Source: Tsuneonella aeria (GTDB lineage: Bacteria > Pseudomonadota > Alphaproteobacteria > Sphingomonadales > Sphingomonadaceae). Taken from it: 64,000 bases of DNA. Numbering within the stretch: the first letter of the stretch is position 1; every line of letters begins with the position of its first letter. The position numbers and the translations under genes are program-made. The stretch covers positions 992,001 through 1,056,000 of the forward strand of contig NZ_WTZA01000001.1 in the NCBI RefSeq assembly GCF_009827495.1. The letters are read 5' to 3'. Below the pieces are notes generated by a model, which was not told where the DNA came from, made no database searches, and worked only from the letters and a program-made list of their open reading frames with translations. Below are positions 9,456-18,519 of the stretch, in pieces.

Positions 9456-9742
9456 CCGGCAACGATCTGAAGAGCGGCGCCGTCACCTGGTGGACCGGGT
9501 ACGATTGGTCGCTCCATGTCGAGGACGCGGTGGACGCCGGCGCCGAGGCCGACGCGATCCTTGCGCGGGAGGCCGCCGCCCGCCGGGTCAACAACCCTTA
9601 CGCCATCGACGGGGCACGCACCGAAGACGGCCGCGTGCGACCGGCGCACATCAAGGACCGGATCCGCGCGGTCGGCCCCACCGTCCGCCCCGATCTGATG
9701 CTGAAACCCGCCGATCCCGGCGCGCGGGACTGGGTGATCTGA
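9443..9742 (+). CDS. DUF2849 domain protein of the sulfite-reductase operon
   Basis: A 99-residue soluble protein (MRILTGNDLKSGAVTWW...) that begins inside the 3' end of cobA (13-base overlap) and ends one base into the cysI start. DUF2849 proteins are found almost only beside alphaproteobacterial cysI/cysG genes. Their role is not established; a small partner for sulfite reductase or siroheme delivery is a plausible guess. No cysteines, membrane segments or nucleotide motifs are visible. Confidence 0.85.
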   Translation: MRILTGNDLKSGAVTWWTGYDWSLHVEDAVDAGAEADAILAREAAARRVNNPYAIDGARTEDGRVRPAHIKDRIRAVGPTVRPDLMLKPADPGARDWVI

Positions 9743-11376
9743 TGTACCGTTATGACCAATACGACCAGGCGATGGTCGACACCCGCGTTGAGGAATTCCG
9801 CGACCAGGTGCGCCGCCGCATCGAAGGCAAGATGGATGACGATCAGTTCAAGCCGCTGCGGCTGAAGAACGGGCTCTACCTCCAGCTTCATGCCTACATG
9901 CTGCGGGTGGCCATTCCCTATGGCACGCTGGACAGCCGGCAGATGCGGATGCTGGCCGATATCGCGCGCCGCTATGACCGGGGCTACGGCCACTTCACCA
10001 CGCGGCAGAACATCCAGTACAACTGGATCAAGCTGGCCGAGACGCCGGACATCCTGGCCGACCTCGCCAGCGTCCAGATGCACGCCATCCAGACGAGCGG
10101 GGAATCGATCCGCAACATCAGTTCGGATCAATACGCAGGCGCCGCCGCGGACGAGCTGATCGATCCGCGCCCGTGGTGCGAGATGATCCGGCAGATGACC
10201 ACGTTCATGCCGGAATTCAGCTACTTGCCGCGCAAGTTCAAGATCGCGGTGATCGCTTCGCCGGCCGACCGCGCGGCGCTGCGCTGGCACGATTTCGCGC
10301 TTCGCATCGTGCGGAACGCGGACGGCGAGATCGGGTTCGAGGTCTATGCCGGCGGGGGCATGGGGCGCACCCCGTTCATCGCCTACCCGATCCGCGAATT
10401 CCTGCCGGCGACACAGGTCTTCAGCTACCTCCAGGCGGTGCTGCGCGTGTGGAACCGCCACGCCCGGCGCGACAACATCCACAAGCAGCGGATGAAGATC
10501 CTGGTGCACGACCTGGGCCAGGAAGAATTCTCCCGCCAGGTGGAAGAGGCGTTCGCGCACTTCCTTTCGCTGGGAGAGGATTTCCCGCAGGCCGAATACG
10601 ACCGGATCGCCGCATATTTCGCGCCGCCGCCGTTCGAAACCGGCCTCGATGACACGATCGATCTTGCCGATCCGGCGTTCGCGGCATGGGTCCGCCAGCA
10701 GGTGATCGCGCACAAGGCGCCCGGCTATGCCATCGCCAACATCAGCCTGAAGCCGGTCGGCGGCATCCCGGGCGATATCTCCGCCGATCAGATGGACGTG
10801 GTGGCGGACCTTGCCCGGCGTTACAGCTTCGACGAACTGCGGGCGACGCACGCGCAGAACCTGGTCCTGCCCCATGTCCGCAAGCAGGATCTATACGCGG
10901 TCTGGCAGGCGCTGGCGGCCGCGGGGCTGGCCGATGCCAACCGCGATCTCGTCACCGATCTCATCGCCTGCCCGGGCCTCGATTATTGCAGCCTTGCCAA
11001 CGCGCGCTCCATCCCGGTGGCGCAGCAGATCGCCCGGCGCTTCGCCGACCCGGTGCGGCAGGCCGATATCGGCGAGCTCAAGATCAAGATATCGGGCTGC
11101 ATCAACGCCTGCGGCCACCACCACGCAGGCAACATCGGCATCCTGGGCGTCGATCGGAAGGGGAGCGAAAGCTACCAGCTCCTGCTCGGCGGATCGGGTG
11201 ACGAGGAGACGAGCCAGGCCAAGATCGCCGGGCCCGGCTTCGACGAGGCCGGGATCGTCGACGCGGTGGAGCGGGCGGTGGAACATTACCGCGCGGTCCG
11301 GACCGATGGCGAACGCTTCATCGACACCTACCGCCGCGTCGGCATGGATGGTTTCAAGGAGGCGATCTATGGCTGA
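9742..11376 (+). CDS. cysI: Assimilatory sulfite (nitrite/sulfite) reductase hemoprotein
   Basis: Reduces sulfite to sulfide with six electrons, using siroheme coupled to a 4Fe-4S cluster. The 544-residue protein shows the duplicated ferredoxin-like/siroheme half-domains and the cluster ligands C410-x5-C416 (CPGLDYC) and C453-x3-C457 (CINAC). The N-terminal half has GYGHFTTRQNIQYNWI, a siroheme-binding motif. No CysJ flavoprotein lies nearby, so electrons probably come from ferredoxin or an unlinked reductase. It sits between the DUF2849 and DUF934 genes with overlaps on both sides. Nitrite reduction cannot be excluded, but the cysH neighbour argues for sulfite. Confidence 0.93.
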   Translation: MYRYDQYDQAMVDTRVEEFRDQVRRRIEGKMDDDQFKPLRLKNGLYLQLHAYMLRVAIPYGTLDSRQMRMLADIARRYDRGYGHFTTRQNIQYNWIKLAETPDILADLASVQMHAIQTSGESIRNISSDQYAGAAADELIDPRPWCEMIRQMTTFMPEFSYLPRKFKIAVIASPADRAALRWHDFALRIVRNADGEIGFEVYAGGGMGRTPFIAYPIREFLPATQVFSYLQAVLRVWNRHARRDNIHKQRMKILVHDLGQEEFSRQVEEAFAHFLSLGEDFPQAEYDRIAAYFAPPPFETGLDDTIDLADPAFAAWVRQQVIAHKAPGYAIANISLKPVGGIPGDISADQMDVVADLARRYSFDELRATHAQNLVLPHVRKQDLYAVWQALAAAGLADANRDLVTDLIACPGLDYCSLANARSIPVAQQIARRFADPVRQADIGELKIKISGCINACGHHHAGNIGILGVDRKGSESYQLLLGGSGDEETSQAKIAGPGFDEAGIVDAVERAVEHYRAVRTDGERFIDTYRRVGMDGFKEAIYG

Positions 11377-11806
11377 CCTGCGCCTGCGCACCGACACCGC
11401 GGCCGACGAACCGGCCGTCTCCCTTGACGCCTTCCTCGAACAGGAGGAGGCCGTCTCCGTCCGGATCGAGGCGGGCGAGGATGTCACCACGCTGTTCCCG
11501 CACCTTTCGCGGGTGCGCCTGATCGAAGTCGACTTCCCCCGGTTCCGCGACGGGCGCGGCTTTTCCACCGCGCGCATGCTGCGCGAAGCGGGCTACACCG
11601 GCGAGATCAAGGCCACCGGCGACGTGCTGGTGGACCTCATCTTCTTCATGGAGCGCTGCGGCTTCGACAGCTTCGCGCCCGACAAGCCGTTCGACCCCGC
11701 CGACGCCGAAGCCGCGCTGACCCGCTGGCAGCACGTCTACCAGCCGGCCGCCGACCCGCCGGGCGTACCCGGGCGCGTGCCGATCTGGCAGCTGCGGCAT
11801 GGCTGA
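11369..11806 (+). CDS. DUF934 domain protein, sulfite-reductase operon
   Basis: A 145-residue soluble protein that overlaps the end of cysI by 8 bases and the start of cysH by 8 bases. It carries the DUF934 hallmark FPRFRDGRGFSTARMLRE, followed by GEIKATGDVL and CGFDSF. The family is consistently linked to sulfite reductase and PAPS/APS reductase genes and is often annotated only as an oxidoreductase-associated protein. Its biochemical role is unknown. The position and double overlap imply stoichiometric co-expression with CysI and CysH. Confidence 0.85.
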   Translation: MADLRLRTDTAADEPAVSLDAFLEQEEAVSVRIEAGEDVTTLFPHLSRVRLIEVDFPRFRDGRGFSTARMLREAGYTGEIKATGDVLVDLIFFMERCGFDSFAPDKPFDPADAEAALTRWQHVYQPAADPPGVPGRVPIWQLRHG

Positions 11807-12599
11807 CCTGGGCGTGGGCAGGCTGGTCGACCGGATCGACGTCGCGCCGCGATTCTCCGCCGCCGACGCCATCCGGCTGAACCAGACCTACCGCGCCAGC
11901 GACACCCGCGCCGTGCTCGACGCCGTGCTGCGCGAAGGGGTGGCGGGGCGCGTCGCCGTCGTCTCCAGCTTCGGCGCGGAAAGCGCCGTCCTGCTCCACC
12001 TGGTGGCCGAAACGGCGCCGGATACGCCCGTCCTGTTCCTCGACACCGGCAAGCATTTTCCCGAAACGATCGCCTATCGCGACGCGCTGGTCGCGCGGCT
12101 CGGCCTCACCAACCTGCAAGTGCTGGCGCCCGATCCGGCGCTGCTCGCCGCGCGGGACGAAAGCGGGTTGCGCTGGTCGTTCGACCCCGACGGGTGCTGC
12201 GACATCCGCAAGGTGCTGCCGCTCGCGGCCGCGCTTGCGGAGTATGACGCCACGGTGACGGGGCGCAAGGCGTTCCAGTCCAGCACGCGGGCGAACCTGC
12301 CCCGATTCGAACTCGACCATGCCGACGCCGTGGGCCGGCTGAAGATCAACCCGCTGATCGACTGGCAGGCCGCGGACCTTGCCGCCCATGTCGCGGAGCA
12401 CGACCTGCCGCCCCACCCGCTGGTCGCGGCCGGTTACCCCTCGATCGGCTGTTCCCCGTGCACCAGCAAGGTCGCCCCGGGCGAAGACCCGCGCTCGGGC
12501 CGCTGGAAGGGCTGGGACAAGACCGAATGCGGCATCCACTCCCCCGTCCCGCAAGGGCCGGAGGGCGAGCTGCCGGCGGGATACGAACCCGCGTTCTAG
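11799..12599 (+). CDS. cysH: Phosphoadenylyl/adenylyl-sulfate reductase, 4Fe-4S type
   Basis: Reduces activated sulfate to sulfite with thioredoxin as donor. The 266-residue product has the PP-loop-like VVSSFGAESAVLLH, the LDTGKHFPET motif, the cluster cysteines C133-C134 and C218-x2-C221, and the catalytic Cys244 in KTECGIH. The paired cysteine motif marks the iron-sulfur subclass that normally uses APS directly rather than PAPS; this is family knowledge, not shown here. It is the last gene of the operon. ATP sulfurylase is not in the window. Confidence 0.93.
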   Translation: MADLGVGRLVDRIDVAPRFSAADAIRLNQTYRASDTRAVLDAVLREGVAGRVAVVSSFGAESAVLLHLVAETAPDTPVLFLDTGKHFPETIAYRDALVARLGLTNLQVLAPDPALLAARDESGLRWSFDPDGCCDIRKVLPLAAALAEYDATVTGRKAFQSSTRANLPRFELDHADAVGRLKINPLIDWQAADLAAHVAEHDLPPHPLVAAGYPSIGCSPCTSKVAPGEDPRSGRWKGWDKTECGIHSPVPQGPEGELPAGYEPAF

Positions 12600-12620
12600 T
12601 CCCAGCCCGGCTGCGTCAGG

Positions 12621-13037
12621 TCAGGCGGTGACGCGTTCCACCTTGGCCGTGCGCCCTTCCGGGTCGGTCGAGGTCCAGACGCCGTTTTCCACCTTTTCCG
12701 TATTGCAGACTTCGGTCGCGTCGGGCTTGTCGGCGGTGAAGCAGAATTCGGTCGGCGACTTCTGGTTCCACCTGCCGGTTTCCACGGTGGCCCCGGCCTG
12801 GTCCGTCTGCACGTATGTGCCGTCGGCGCGGAGTTCCTCGTTGAAGACCTGCCCATCCCCCGCGGTGATGCGGTAACGCCCGACAGGCGGCTGGCCATCG
12901 GCCGCCATCACGGCGGCAGCCGCCGCGGGCGAAGGCGTGGCGGCGGCGACCGCGTCCGCCGGTTCGGACGCGGTCGGCGCTTCCTGGGCGCACGCACCCA
13001 GCATCGCCAGGCCGGCGAGCAATGCGATATTCTTCAT
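12621..13037 (-). CDS. Small predicted lipoprotein
   Basis: A 138-residue protein with a lipoprotein signal (MKNIALLAGLAMLGAC, lipobox LGAC, Cys16), an Ala/Pro-rich linker, and a domain of about 90 residues containing GRYRITAGDGQVFNEEL and two further cysteines (EFCF and EVCN) that may form a disulfide. Function is unknown. It is monocistronic and converges on cysH across 21 bases. Confidence 0.78.
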   Translation of the reverse strand: MKNIALLAGLAMLGACAQEAPTASEPADAVAAATPSPAAAAAVMAADGQPPVGRYRITAGDGQVFNEELRADGTYVQTDQAGATVETGRWNQKSPTEFCFTADKPDATEVCNTEKVENGVWTSTDPEGRTAKVERVTA

Positions 13038-13144
13038 GGTGTTTCCCCTTGGTCGTGTTCGACAGGGGCGGCCGTTACCGCCAGCGCGACTCGCGATCCC
13101 GGACCGAGGTTACTTCGAAGCGCGGCGGCTGTCGAACGGCGCGG

Positions 13145-14062
13145 TCAGAGCCAGCGATTGTCCCGGTACCACTGCGCCGTCATCTTCATTCCTTCGCGCG
13201 TGGCGATGCGCGGGGTCCAGATCTCGCGGGGGACCGCCATGGCGGCACGCGCCACCCAGTCGGTGTGCGCCATGTAGCCCACGCGGTCGGCGGTCAGCCG
13301 CGCACGGCCCCGGCGGACGAACCGGTCGGCGCGGGCGGCCTGTTCCAGCACCGCGCGCGGCAGGTGGACCACCCAGGGCCGCCGCCCCACCGCCCAGCCG
13401 ATCAGGTGGGCAAGCTCCCGATGCGTCCAGCCGCCGGCTTGCCCATCGTCGGGCTCGAACACGTGACCGCTGACCGCCTCGCCCCCCGGCACCAGGGCCG
13501 CGAGCAGCGCCGCGAGATCGGTGACGTGGAGCAGCGAGCTGCGCCCCGGCGGGGGGACCGGCACGACCCCGCACCGCGCTAGCTTGAACATCTCCAGATA
13601 ATCGACGTCCCACGGGCCATAGACGCCGGGCGGGCGGACGATCGTCCAGTCGAGGCCGCTCGCCTTCACCAGCATCTCCGCCCGCGCCTTCGACGCGCCA
13701 TAGGCTGACAGCTCCGGCTCCCGCGCGGAGAGCGAGGAGACGAAGACGAAGCGCGGCACGCCCGCCGCAGCGGCAACTTCCAGCAGGTTCAGCGTGCCGG
13801 TTACGTTGGCGGCCTCGAACGCGGACGGGTCCGTGGCCGTGGTCAGCCCGGCGACATGGATCACCGCTTCGGTCCCTTCGACCAGGCGGCCCAGCGCTGC
13901 CCGATCTGAAAGATCGCCGCGCACCCATTCGGCCGCGTCCGCGCCTTCGGGAACGGTTCGCGCCAGGGCCCGCACCCGCGCGCCCGATTTCGCCAACGCG
14001 TCCAGCGCGGCGCGGCCGACGAACCCGGTGCCCCCGGTGAGGGCGACGAGCGGCCCGCTCAC
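13145..14062 (-). CDS. NAD(P)-dependent epimerase/dehydratase (extended SDR)
   Basis: A 305-residue extended short-chain dehydrogenase/reductase. The dinucleotide-binding motif TGGTGFVG is at 9-16, and the active-site pair Tyr121/Lys125 is in AYGASKARAE, with VSSLSA supplying the Ser. The C-terminal part (about 215-300) is less conserved and Arg-rich. The substrate is unknown, with sugar-nucleotide, steroid-like or complex I-assembly NDUFA9-like members all possible. The GTG start overlaps the proB stop by 4 bases. Confidence 0.85.
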   Translation of the reverse strand: MSGPLVALTGGTGFVGRAALDALAKSGARVRALARTVPEGADAAEWVRGDLSDRAALGRLVEGTEAVIHVAGLTTATDPSAFEAANVTGTLNLLEVAAAAGVPRFVFVSSLSAREPELSAYGASKARAEMLVKASGLDWTIVRPPGVYGPWDVDYLEMFKLARCGVVPVPPPGRSSLLHVTDLAALLAALVPGGEAVSGHVFEPDDGQAGGWTHRELAHLIGWAVGRRPWVVHLPRAVLEQAARADRFVRRGRARLTADRVGYMAHTDWVARAAMAVPREIWTPRIATREGMKMTAQWYRDNRWL

Positions 14063-15192
14063 AACAGGACCATGTGATCACGGTGGACCACGGCGGCGCG
14101 CGGTGCGTAGCCGAGGATTTCCGCCTGCTCCGCCGCCTTGCGCCCGGCGATCGCGCGGCAATCGGCGGCGGCGTATTCGACCAGGCCCTGGGCCAGCCGG
14201 TCGCCCTTGGCCGAATGGATCGTCACCAGGTCGCCGCGCGCGAAATCGCCGTCCACGCCGACGACGCCCGCCGCCAGCAGGCTGGAGCCGGCTGCAAGCG
14301 CGTCGGCACAGCCGGTGTCGACCGTCAGCACGCCGGCCGGGGCGAGCCGGCCGCCAAGCCAGGCCTTGCGCCCGCCATCGCGCCGCTGCGCCAGGAACAG
14401 CGTGCCCGTGCCCTGTCCCAATGCGCGGGCGATGGGCGCGCGGTGCGTGCCGTTGACGATGGCGAGCGCGATACCCGCCCGCCCCGCCAGTTCCGCCGCC
14501 TGCAACTTGGAAACCATGCCGCCCGATCCCATGCCGGACGCCGACCCGCCGCTCGCCATCGCGCGGATCGTTTCGTCGATACCGGCGACCTCCCTCACCA
14601 GCGCGGCGCCAGGGTCCTTCGGGTCACGGTCAAACAGGCCGTCGACATCGCTCAGCAGGACCACCGCGTCGGCCCGCGCCGCCTGCGCTACGCGTGCTGC
14701 CAGGCGGTCGTTGTCGCCGAAACGGATTTCGGCGGTGGCCACGCTGTCGTTCTCGTTCACCACCGGCACCGCCCCGCTTTCGAGCAGGCGGGCAAGCGTG
14801 GAGGCGGCGTTGAGATAGCGCCGGCGATCCTCCAGATCGTCGATCGTCAGCAGAAGCTGCGCGGCGGTCAGCCCGTGCCCGGCCAGCAGTTCCGCCCATG
14901 TCCCCGCGAGCGCGATCTGGCCCACCGCCGCCGCGGCCTGCGCGTCGGCCAGGCTGGCCCGGCCGCCTTTCGCCAGGCCCAGCCGCGCCGCGCCCAGCGC
15001 AATGGCGCCCGAACTGACGACGACGACCTGCTGCCCCCGCGCCTGCGCCTCGGCAATCTCGGCCACCAGCGACGCCAGCCATTCGCCGCGGACGCCGCCG
15101 CCCCGCTCGACCAGCAGGGCGGACCCCACCTTGAGGACGATGCGCGGGCAGAGGGCCGGATCGGCCAGTTGGGAAAGGCGCTCGATAATCAT
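14059..15192 (-). CDS. proB: Glutamate 5-kinase
   Basis: First step of proline synthesis, phosphorylating glutamate. The 377-residue protein has an amino-acid-kinase domain (IVLKVGSALL near 18, SSGAIALGAARLGL, VNENDSVAT, LLSDVDGLF, GSGGMVSKLQAA) and a C-terminal PUA domain (about 275-370), the usual two-domain architecture. proC lies 3.3 kb downstream on the same strand, but proA is not adjacent. The following epimerase gene is coupled by a GTGA overlap. Confidence 0.94.
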   Translation of the reverse strand: MIIERLSQLADPALCPRIVLKVGSALLVERGGGVRGEWLASLVAEIAEAQARGQQVVVVSSGAIALGAARLGLAKGGRASLADAQAAAAVGQIALAGTWAELLAGHGLTAAQLLLTIDDLEDRRRYLNAASTLARLLESGAVPVVNENDSVATAEIRFGDNDRLAARVAQAARADAVVLLSDVDGLFDRDPKDPGAALVREVAGIDETIRAMASGGSASGMGSGGMVSKLQAAELAGRAGIALAIVNGTHRAPIARALGQGTGTLFLAQRRDGGRKAWLGGRLAPAGVLTVDTGCADALAAGSSLLAAGVVGVDGDFARGDLVTIHSAKGDRLAQGLVEYAAADCRAIAGRKAAEQAEILGYAPRAAVVHRDHMVLL

Positions 15193-15258
15193 GTGCGCGG
15201 CGGGGCTTAGCGAATGGCCGGCCGCCCGTCACCCGGACAAGCGCGGCGGTGATTGCGG

Positions 15259-16317
15259 CTAAATCGGCGACCAGTCCCCGCCATCGGCCGGCAGGTCCTC
15301 CACCTCGTTGCCCTTCGTCTCGGTCGCGGTGCGATCGGGCAGGTAGCCGAGCGCGGCATCGAGCAGGGCATCGACCCCCTCCCCCGTGGCGCCGGAGATC
15401 GGGAACACGGCATCGACGCCGGCGGCGAGCAGTTCCGCGGCGTAGTCCCCGGCAAGCTCCGCGTCCGCCAGGTCCACCTTGTTGAGCGCGATCAGGCGCG
15501 GCTTATCCTCCAGCCCTTCGCCATAGGCGGCCAGTTCGTCCTCCACGATGCGCAGCGCCTCGGGCGGATCGACGCCTTCGATGTCGATCAGGTGGATCAG
15601 CACGCGGCACCGTTCGATATGGCCCAGGAATCGGTCGCCGATCCCGGCCCCGTCGGCCGCGCCTTCGATCAGGCCGGGAATGTCCGCCAGCACGAATTCG
15701 CGCCCGCGGTGGCGCACCACGCCCAGCTTCGGCACCAGCGTGGTGAATGCGTAGGCGCCAACCTTGGCCTGCGCGTTCGAGACCTGGTTGATGAACGTGC
15801 TCTTGCCCGCGTTCGGCAGGCCGACCAGGCCCACGTCGGCCAGCAGCTTCAGCCGCAGCCACACCCACATTTCTTCCGAAGGGATGCCGGGCTGGTGCTG
15901 GCGCGGGGCGCGGTTGGTGCTGGTCTTGTAACTGGCGTTGCCGCGGCCGCCCATGCCGCCTTCCAGCAGGACGACGCGCTGGCCGACTTCGGTAAAATCG
16001 GCGAGCACCTCGTCCTTGTCCTCCGACAGGATCTGCGTGCCCACCGGCACTTCGATCACGAGGTCCGGGGCCGACGCGCCGGTGCGGTCCTTGCCCATGC
16101 CGTGCCCGCCGCGCTGCGCCTTGAAGTGCTGGGTGTAGCGGAAATCAATGAGCGTGTTGAGGCCGGCCACCGCCACGAACACAATGTCACCGCCCTTGCC
16201 CCCGTTGCCGCCATCGGGCCCGCCGTATTCGACGTATTTCTCCCGCCGGAAGCTGACCGCCCCCGGGCCCCCGGCGCCGGAGCGGATGTAGATCTTCGCC
16301 TGGTCGAGAAAGTGCAT
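15259..16317 (-). CDS. obgE: GTPase Obg (ribosome maturation/stress)
   Basis: Essential GTPase associated with 50S ribosome maturation and cell-cycle control. The 352-residue product has the glycine-rich OBG domain (1 to about 158: [16 protein letters not shown] and [13 protein letters not shown]) followed by the G domain with G1 [11 protein letters not shown]3 DIPGLIEGA, and G4 NKVD. There is no C-terminal OCT extension. It lies downstream of tRNA-Ala and 66 bases upstream of proB; the obgE-proB order is common in proteobacteria. Confidence 0.95.
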   Translation of the reverse strand: MHFLDQAKIYIRSGAGGPGAVSFRREKYVEYGGPDGGNGGKGGDIVFVAVAGLNTLIDFRYTQHFKAQRGGHGMGKDRTGASAPDLVIEVPVGTQILSEDKDEVLADFTEVGQRVVLLEGGMGGRGNASYKTSTNRAPRQHQPGIPSEEMWVWLRLKLLADVGLVGLPNAGKSTFINQVSNAQAKVGAYAFTTLVPKLGVVRHRGREFVLADIPGLIEGAADGAGIGDRFLGHIERCRVLIHLIDIEGVDPPEALRIVEDELAAYGEGLEDKPRLIALNKVDLADAELAGDYAAELLAAGVDAVFPISGATGEGVDALLDAALGYLPDRTATETKGNEVEDLPADGGDWSPI

Positions 16318-16414
16318 GGAAAGGGCGCTACGCGTTTAAGGGGCCGGTGGAAAGCCGCGCAGGCGCCGGGGCCAGGCCACGGCTGGCATCATCAGGGCAT
16401 ATGGGCGCGGACAC

Positions 16415-16490
<76 letters not shown>

Positions 16491-16586
16491 GTTCCAGTAT
16501 CCCGCCCGCGCGCAAGACCGCGCCGGCGAAGCGCGCCCCCTAGACCAGCGGGCGGCGGTTTTTCAAGCGCAAATCCGGTCGGCCGG

Positions 16587-17543
16587 TCAGCGCCCGCTGC
16601 CGGTCGGCGTGGCTTCCGGTGCCGGCAGGACGATCGCCGGCTGCACGGGCGGCAAGGTGATTGACGGCTGTGCGGGCGTCGGCTGAACCGTTGCCGGCTG
16701 GGCATCCGCGGGCTGCGGGACACCTTCCGTCACGGGCGGCGTTTCGGTCAGCACGATGACGGGGGTCGAGGCTCCGGCCGAAGCGGCAGGCACGGTTGCG
16801 GGCATGGCGCCGACCGTGGTCGAGCCTGCGGGGACCGAGACGGCCGGATCCAGCGGGTTGACGTACCCGATCGCATTCGCGCGGTAGATCGGCGGCCCGT
16901 ATTCCGCGTTCCAGTTCGCCAGGTCCACCCGGTACTGTTCGTACGAGCGGAAGAACGCCTCGAACACAGCCTCCAGCCTGGGCAGGCTGCGCGCGGCGAA
17001 GGCATCGAGTTCGCCCGGCGCCACGGTCAGCGATTCATTGGCGATGGCGAGCGAGGCGTCGCAGAAATTCTTTCGCGCGGGCGGCAGCGCGAAATAGTTG
17101 TACACCTGCGTCATGTAGCCATCGAGCACGTCGCGGAAGCCGGAGCCGTATTTCTGGCGGAATTCCGTCTCCAGCGTCTTGTTCGCAGCGGACAGGCCGC
17201 GCGCCTGCGTCTTCAGCAGCGTCTTGTACGCCTGGAGGATCGGATCGTATTCAAGCTCCAGGCAGTTGAGCGCCGCCACGTTGAGGCCGGAACGCAGGTT
17301 CCACGTCATCTGCGCGGGGGTGAGGCCATAATTCACCGTCCGGCGGAGCCCGTCCACCTCGACCGCGGGAATGGGCATCCCGTCATAGGCGCCCAGCGGC
17401 GGTGTCGGCTTGGGCGGCACGATCTTCGCCACGGGCGGCGGGGGCGGCGGGGGCGGGGGCGGCGGCGGCGTGGCGCAGCCGGCCAGAAACGCGAGGCCCG
17501 CCGCGAACGCGGTCACCCGGATGACGGTGGTATTGAACGACAT
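16587..17543 (-). CDS. Predicted lipoprotein with 12-proline run
   Basis: A 318-residue protein of unknown function. It has a lipoprotein signal with lipobox LAGC (Cys23), then an uninterrupted run of 12 prolines right after the acylation site, probably a rigid spacer away from the membrane. A helical domain (about 65-230, with [19 protein letters not shown] and a second conserved Cys in NFCDAS) follows, then a Thr/Pro/Ala-rich tail. The poly-Pro run would stall ribosomes without EF-P. There is no enzyme motif. Confidence 0.78.
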   Translation of the reverse strand: MSFNTTVIRVTAFAAGLAFLAGCATPPPPPPPPPPPPVAKIVPPKPTPPLGAYDGMPIPAVEVDGLRRTVNYGLTPAQMTWNLRSGLNVAALNCLELEYDPILQAYKTLLKTQARGLSAANKTLETEFRQKYGSGFRDVLDGYMTQVYNYFALPPARKNFCDASLAIANESLTVAPGELDAFAARSLPRLEAVFEAFFRSYEQYRVDLANWNAEYGPPIYRANAIGYVNPLDPAVSVPAGSTTVGAMPATVPAASAGASTPVIVLTETPPVTEGVPQPADAQPATVQPTPAQPSITLPPVQPAIVLPAPEATPTGSGR

Positions 17544-17594
17544 GCGGCGCGGCCCTCCTCTGCCCGCATCAAATCTGCCAGCAAGAGCCTTTCG

Positions 17595-17610
17595 CCCCGC
17601 TGAAGCGGGG
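17595..17610. repeat. CCCCGC-TGAA-GCGGGG hairpin (possible REP-like element)
   Basis: A perfect 6-bp stem with a tetraloop in the gap between the BI-1 gene and the poly-proline lipoprotein gene. There is no U-run on either side, so it is not a classic terminator. Such short GC palindromes are often dispersed repeats, but I see only this copy clearly here. Confidence 0.35.
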
Positions 17611-17632
17611 ACCCTACATCCGCCCTGCCGCA

Positions 17633-17668
17633 AAGAAAATGCCCGGGGCGCGCTTGGCACCCCGGGCA
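17633..17668 (-). terminator. Rho-independent terminator after the Bax-inhibitor-1 gene
   Basis: On the minus strand TGCCCGGGG pairs with CCCCGGGCA (9 bp, 11-base loop) and is followed by TTTTCTTT. It lies 25 bases past the stop codon of the BI-1 family gene. Confidence 0.8.
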
Positions 17669-17692
17669 CGATGAAGCGAGTCGTATGTGCGA

Positions 17693-18424
17693 TTATTCGC
17701 GGTTGCCCATGAAGCTGAGCAGGAACTGGAACATGTTGATGAAGTCCAGGTACAGCGTCAGCGCGCCGAGCACCACCGCCTTGCCGGCGAATTCCGTGCC
17801 GCGCAGCATCGCGTATTCGTTCTTCAGCCGCTGCGTATCGTAGGCGGTGAGGCCCGCGAAAATCAACACGCCGATGAAGCTGATCGCATACATCAGCCCC
17901 GGGCTCTGCAGGAACATGTTGGCGATCATCGCGACCAGCAGGCCGACCACGCCCATGATGAGGAAGCTGCCCCACCCGCTCAGGCTCTTCTGCGTGGTAT
18001 AGCCGAACAGGCTCAGGCCTGCGAACGCCGCGGCGGTCGCGAAGAACGTGACGGCGATCGATGCACCGGTAAAGCGCAGGAAGATCGTCGACAGCGACAG
18101 GCCCATCAGCGCGGCAAAGGCCCAGAACAGCATCTGCAGTGTGGTCTTCGAAAAGCGGTTGGCGCCGAAGCTCATCGCGAAGACGATCGCGAGCGGCGAC
18201 AGGGCCACGATCCACATCAACGGGCCCGACGCGAAAGTCGCCGCCATGCCCGAGGTGTAGGTCATCAGCGCGACGATGCCGGTCAGCAGCACGCCGCTTG
18301 TCATGTAGTTGTAGATCGACAGCATGTGCTTGCGCAGACCTGCGTCGAACACGACCTGCCCACCGGCGCGCGGAACCGACCCGAAGCCGGTCGTCGTCGT
18401 GCGGGGATCGTTGAATTCAGCCAT
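17693..18424 (-). CDS. Bax inhibitor-1/YccA family inner-membrane protein
   Basis: A 243-residue polytopic membrane protein with about seven hydrophobic segments. It ends with the family pattern GLTAYDTQRLKNEY and ALTLYLDFINMFQFLL, whose paired acidic residues form the pH/Ca2+-sensing site in BsYetJ-like members. In bacteria these proteins are proposed calcium-leak channels or FtsH modulators. I chose MAEFNDP (18424) because GGAG lies 8 bases upstream; ATG 18436 and GTG 18457 are longer alternatives. It has its own terminator. Confidence 0.9.
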   Translation of the reverse strand: MAEFNDPRTTTTGFGSVPRAGGQVVFDAGLRKHMLSIYNYMTSGVLLTGIVALMTYTSGMAATFASGPLMWIVALSPLAIVFAMSFGANRFSKTTLQMLFWAFAALMGLSLSTIFLRFTGASIAVTFFATAAAFAGLSLFGYTTQKSLSGWGSFLIMGVVGLLVAMIANMFLQSPGLMYAISFIGVLIFAGLTAYDTQRLKNEYAMLRGTEFAGKAVVLGALTLYLDFINMFQFLLSFMGNRE

Positions 18425-18519
18425 TCCAATCTCCATTCCGGCGCCGAGCGACGACAAGCCGGTATCCGCAATATCGGGAGTTTCCCCCGCCAGTTCAAGG
18501 AAAACCGGCCGCGGCGCGA

